From contig NC_080417.1 of assembly GCF_029873635.1 (NCBI RefSeq), positions 27,867,682-27,931,681 of the forward strand: a stretch of DNA of 64,000 nucleotides. The letters are read 5' to 3'. Both the position numbers and the translations under genes were made by a program. The DNA is from Malania oleifera. Its lineage: Eukaryota; Streptophyta; Magnoliopsida; Santalales; Ximeniaceae. The notes under the pieces are model-generated. The model searched no databases. It was given only the letters and a program-made list of their open reading frames with translations, and was not told the DNA's origin. Positions 60,358 through 64,000 of the stretch are shown piece after piece (the first letter of the stretch is position 1; every line of letters starts with the position of its first letter).

Positions 60358-60699
60358 GGTCTGGAGTATAGGAGACAATGGCGATGGGGATGGAGTTGCT
60401 GGGTTCGGCTTTGCTGGTTCGTCGGAGGCGGCGAAGATAGTCGTGGAGGTGGCTGGACAGCAGGGCGATGGTGAGGATGAAGGAGATCTGTGGGTTGCCA
60501 CCGGTGCTAGGGAAGAAGAAGAAGAAGAAGAAGAAGAAGGAGAAAAGGAAGAATTTTTTTTTTTCTTTGGCCTCTGTCCCTGGCTTGGCTGTGCGCATCA
60601 CCCATATAGAAAAAAAATTTTTTTTGAGAACCCTAAAAATCCTTCCTTTTTGATTTTATTTTTCTTTTTCTTTTCTTTTTCTGCTTTTACTCTTATGGT

Positions 60700-60979
60700 A
60701 ATAATAAAAATAGAAATAATAATAATAATAATAATTATCATAATAATATAAGGATCAATAAGGTAATAATAATAATAATACTACTACTAATAGTAAATAA
60801 TAATAAATAATTATAGTAAAAATAAAAATGAAGATACTATTGGTAAAATAATAATAATAATATTAATAAAAATAAAGTAATAATACTAATATTAAAAGTA
60901 ATAAATAATAATAATAATACTAACGATAACATTACTAAAAATAATGAAAATAATAATAGCCAAAATAAGATACTAATGC

Positions 60980-61012
<33 letters not shown>

Positions 61013-61165
61013 GGTAAAAAATAAAAATAATGGTAATAATAATCCAGAATAATTATAATAAATTAATAATAATAAATAATAAAAATAATTATAAGAAAAT
61101 AATAATAACGATAATAAAAATACTAATAATAATAAAAATAATAATAATAAAATAATAAAAGAGAA
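60700..61165. repeat. (AAT)n-rich degenerate microsatellite
   Basis: More than 400 bp of AATAATAAT with scattered substitutions, within the large solo LTR. Confidence 0.92.
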
Positions 61166-62058
61166 TCCCTTGTTCTATTTGGTTAGGGCAAAAATAGGGT
61201 GTCTATAAGCTTTTTTGATAATGACTGTTGTTTCCTACAGCCTCTAAACTGTTTTTGTCCTGAAGGAGCTTATTAGCTGAAAAACATTAGGGTGGTGATT
61301 GTAATTTTCATTTCCCCCCTTTTTTTTTCTTTATTTATGTTCTGTTAGTATCAGTACAATTTCTCTTTGGTAGTATGTTGCTTTCAGCTGACCAAATTTC
61401 CATGTTTATTTAGGGAACAAGATCTATTCATGTGGATGTAAGATTTCATTTTCAATTATGTTGGATGAGAAATTCAGGTTGATTAAAAAAAAAAAAAAAT
61501 GAGGTGCTCAGATGAACTCAATATACTTCAGATTGAGTCAAGATTCAAGATTTCAAGCTGCTGCATCAACAAATCCTTGATTCGAGTTGCCTCAACCAAT
61601 CTCTAATTTGAGATTCAAGACCCCTGCTTCAACAATCTTCGTGTTCCCCTCCAATCCGATGATCTTTCGCTGGTTGTACAGTTTTTGTTTCAGATTTGAG
61701 ATCTCCAGGATTGAAATCTCTTATTCAAACACTTCTACTAGTACCTCCACTAAACATTGTAGGTTTGAGCTTTAGTTTTGAGCTCTTATGTAGGTTTTCT
61801 TTTGATTTCATTTTCTATTAGGCGCCGTTCTATTTTTAGGCAAATCTCGCTGGATGGTCCAGCGAGATTTGCTTGCCACATGTTGACGTCTCAATTGCCT
61901 TGGCCCTTTAAATCCCGCTCCTTGGTCCAGCGAGATTTAAACAAACCTCGCTGGACCAAGCAGCGTGAATACATTAGAGTCATTCTGAGAAATATTTTCC
62001 CAAACAGGGTATTATTTAATATATTATTTTAAAATAAAGATAAAACAAGAAAATTCTT

Positions 62059-62525
62059 GATAAAATGGTACTCACAAAAAATGAGAAACGCAATTTTCCT
62101 TTTCTCCTTCTATGCTTCTATATATATAGAGAGATATTAATATAGTTAAATATTTATATATTAATATTATAAATATATAGAGTATTGGATTAGGTTTGGG
62201 TAATCATTGATTTGGGACCAATATAAATCAAAATCAAACTAAAATTTGAAAATAAAAAAATATATATATATGAATCGAAATTGAATCGAACAAATCAGTT
62301 AATTGAATTTTTAATTCGATTATGTTCTTAAAATCTCTTCAGTTTTCAAATATTTCAATAGCCCTATATATTAGTTTTTCCCTAAAAAAAAAAATACATA
62401 TCAACTCCTTTTCTTTTCAAAAGTAAAAATTATTTTTCTCAAAAGTGGGTCTAGGGTCTTCGTTCTACACAAAGACAGTCTGATCTAAGTTTGTTTTTTA
62501 ACTTCTATGTTTTGCGAATCCCTTT
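62059..62525. other. AT-rich intergenic DNA
   Basis: Nothing coding is seen between the Mutator-like element and the right-edge LTR. TA runs lie at 62120-62185, and alternating ATCGAA/AATTGA motifs at 62270-62320 hint at a decayed hAT-like subterminal region. Confidence 0.35.
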
Positions 62526-64000
62526 TGTTGTCTTTAGTGTAATCCTAAGAGGGGGGTGAATTGGAGATTTTAAAATTCTAGGTTAGATATTTCGACAAGC
62601 AGTATTTTATAAACCTAGAGTCAATCTAAAGCTTGTATGAAATACACAGATAGATGAATTCACAAATAATATGCTCCAAATAAATTTAATCAAGCATGTA
62701 TAAGACAGTAAAGTAGATAAAGTAAAGATGACACTAGATGTGTTATCAAGGTTCAGCAACTGTGCCTACGTCCCCACCTCTAGCTCGCAAGCCCGAGGAT
62801 TCCACTAAAGCTCACTTGCGAGTGAAGCGACACCAAATACAACACCCTTTCCTTACTAGACAAGGAAAACCCCACGTCAGATTAACAAGGCTAATCCCAA
62901 CCTTTGCAACCTCTCCTTAAAGGGTCGGAGAAGGCCTACCTCAGGCCACGCTTGTAATACAATCAATCAATATAAATTTTGTGTACAACAGAAATGCTTC
63001 TAAGCTAAGCAGATACGTACACCAATAAGCACAATACAATCAATACACTCACTTATGATAAGATGTTATGCTCAAGTGAAATTTGGCTAAACAATATTCC
63101 AACTCTCAATAAATGTGTATATATTTGTATATACTTGAGAGTGATTACCTTTGATTCAAGATAATGTAATCAGTATATAATCAAAGGAGATTTGAAACTC
63201 TAAGTGAATATCTCAACAAAATATTTTTCAAGTATTAAGCACAATCGAGATTAGCATTCAAGCTTGCAAAAACGTATTTTATCAAATAGTACAAGCAAGT
63301 TTTTGAATATGACAATAAGGATGCCAAGACTCAAAAGCTAATATGAGTTCTTCCCTAATGATATTTATCAATCAAATATAGTGAGAAGAACCTTAGCTTA
63401 CTCTAAAAAAAAATATCAGACAATACAAGAATGTGAGAGTACTAAGCTTTCAAAATAATATATGTATGCACACAACAATGAGAATCACATTTCCTTCAAC
63501 TTGTAATTAATTTGCAAATAAGGAGTGTAAGAAAATAATACTCTCTATTTCTAAAAAGATTTTGTCAAGCAAGAATATGAGAAAGTATCAAATAAGGCTT
63601 GAAAATGTGAAGTATAAGAGATGGCAGCTCAAGGAAATTCAGAGAGAATTTTTTCTAATTGTAATGTTAATTGTATGCTAATCTTGACAAATAAGGGGTA
63701 TATATAAAATTCCCTTAATTTTGGATCGTTGGGGACACAGAGGGAATTTTTGGAAAATATTAATTAAAATTAACCCATGTTTAATGCGGTAAAAATGTGC
63801 TAACCTGAGAGGTTTGGTTGCCCGGAGCCATGTGCCAGTCGCTCGAACAGACACAATAATTTTGAATGATCTTAAGGGTTCGGTTGACCGATCACTGTGT
63901 TGGTTGGTTAAGCCAAGGCGATTTTCCAAACCTTCGTAGGTTCAGTTGTCTGGCCTATGGTTCAATTACCTGAATGGTCAAGCTCGGTCAGCCGTCAATT
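62526..64000 (-). repeat. Sirevirus-like LTR (I), minus strand, cut by the window edge
   Basis: The LTR 3' end on the minus strand is near 62526-62529 (…ACTAAAGACA). The inverted C-rich block CCTAAGAGGGGGGTGAATTGG-like sequence (20 bases: CTAAGAGGGGGGTGAATTGG) starts at 62546. The conserved block appears inverted at 62755-62860 (GTGCCTACGTCCCCACC, GAGGATTCCACTAAAGCTCA). Palindromic U3 repeats (GGTTCGGTTGACCGAT and variants) begin at 63810 and run to the edge. No primer-binding site complement is next to the LTR end, so it is a 3' LTR or a solo LTR. Confidence 0.75.

Larger units (their letters stand above)
57335..61207 (-). repeat. Large solo LTR (TGTAGACACC type) inside the Mutator-like element
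   Basis: 3,873 bp flanked by the target duplication AGCTT (57330-57334 and 61208-61212). On the minus strand it starts TATAGACACCCTATTTTTGC (TGTAGACACC with a mutated end) and finishes CGTCGCGACA, a border pair seen in abundant plant LTRs. Near the left edge are GTCGGAGTCGCCACTAACC and GTACGAGCACCCCCTACGCG. The rest is AT-rich with (TA)n at 57748-57780, a TGTGTG-rich tract at 58845-59105, (TA)n at 59105-59147 and (AAT)n at 60710-61165. Without the nested MITE it is about 3.0 kb. Orientation is inferred from the border sequences. Confidence 0.8.
56645..62058. mobile_element. Mutator-like element (K) with about 240-bp inverted repeats and gene-like interior
   Basis: Left TIR 56645-56882 and right TIR 61821-62058 match in inverted orientation (shared runs include TTTATTTTAAAATAATATAT and GTGGCAAGCAAAT). 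They are flanked by GATAAAACG (56636-56644) and GATAAAATG (62059-62067), a 9-bp duplication with one mismatch. Long TIRs plus a 9-bp duplication are characteristic of MULEs. Without the LTR insertion it measures about 1.5 kb. No transposase is seen. The interior at 57150-57334 has an open, lysine/serine-rich reading (TPISEVESIKEVRRSTPKSK) resembling plant nuclear protein exons, so it may be a Pack-MULE carrying a host gene fragment. Confidence 0.72.

Noticed and set aside
60296-60751. A 151-codon frame rich in Glu, Phe and Ile
   Set aside because: It spans the end of a MITE, a (GAA)n run and the (AAT)n tract, and is produced by simple sequence.

Overview
This is plant nuclear DNA from an angiosperm with a repeat-rich genome, probably a eudicot or magnoliid. 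The evidence is an AT-rich background, spliced genes with plant-type products (a mitochondrial calcium uniporter and a P-class PPR protein), and plant-specific mobile element families. Those are Sirevirus-like and other Ty1/copia elements, a Tat-like Ty3/gypsy element with an antisense gene, Cassandra 5S-carrying LTRs, TRIMs, and hAT, Mutator and Tourist-type DNA elements. There are no bacterial-style operons. I cannot name the species.

Only two host genes are supported. The 5' exon of a calcium uniporter (MCU) gene lies at 1-537 on the minus strand and continues past the left edge. A complete two-exon PPR gene, resembling what I recall of Arabidopsis EMB3111/At2g01390, occupies 37749-47352 on the minus strand. 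Its two exons are intact although they are separated by a 7.8-kb intron loaded with transposons.

Layout: 1-7282 holds the MCU exon and its upstream region, a hAT MITE with a perfect 8-bp target duplication (1576-2075), two direct copies of a Cassandra-like LTR (2503-2819 and 3980-4296) and a truncated Sirevirus-like LTR. 7283-19862 is a complete but dead 12.6-kb Tat-like gypsy element inserted in a (TA)n tract. It has 433-bp LTRs, broken gag-pol, a spliced antisense gene split by a 2.26-kb solo LTR, and satellite-like arrays before the 3' LTR. 19932-31060 is a pile of fragments: a hAT remnant, another LTR, three Sirevirus-like LTRs in two orientations, and a copia element turned inside out. 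31061-37748 is gene-poor DNA with a Tourist-type MITE. 37749-47352 is the PPR gene; its intron holds a short-LTR copia element carrying a solo LTR, a Mutator-like MITE and a small solo LTR. 50223-53799 is a gag-only LTR element of the same family as that small solo LTR. 54801-55377 is a TRIM. 56645-62058 is a Mutator-like element with long inverted repeats and gene-like internal DNA; it was invaded by a 3.9-kb solo LTR, which was itself invaded by a second Mutator-like MITE. A minus-strand Sirevirus-like LTR runs off the right edge.

The most unusual structure is the set of phased palindrome arrays inside the Sirevirus-like LTRs. Each LTR subfamily carries about a dozen copies of its own palindromic core. 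Other points of note are the antisense spliced gene in the gypsy element, the three-level nesting at 56.6-62.1 kb, and a TRIM whose terminal junction is iterated at exactly 74-bp spacing. Nothing here amounts to a wholly new system. All insertion boundaries and target duplications were read by eye.
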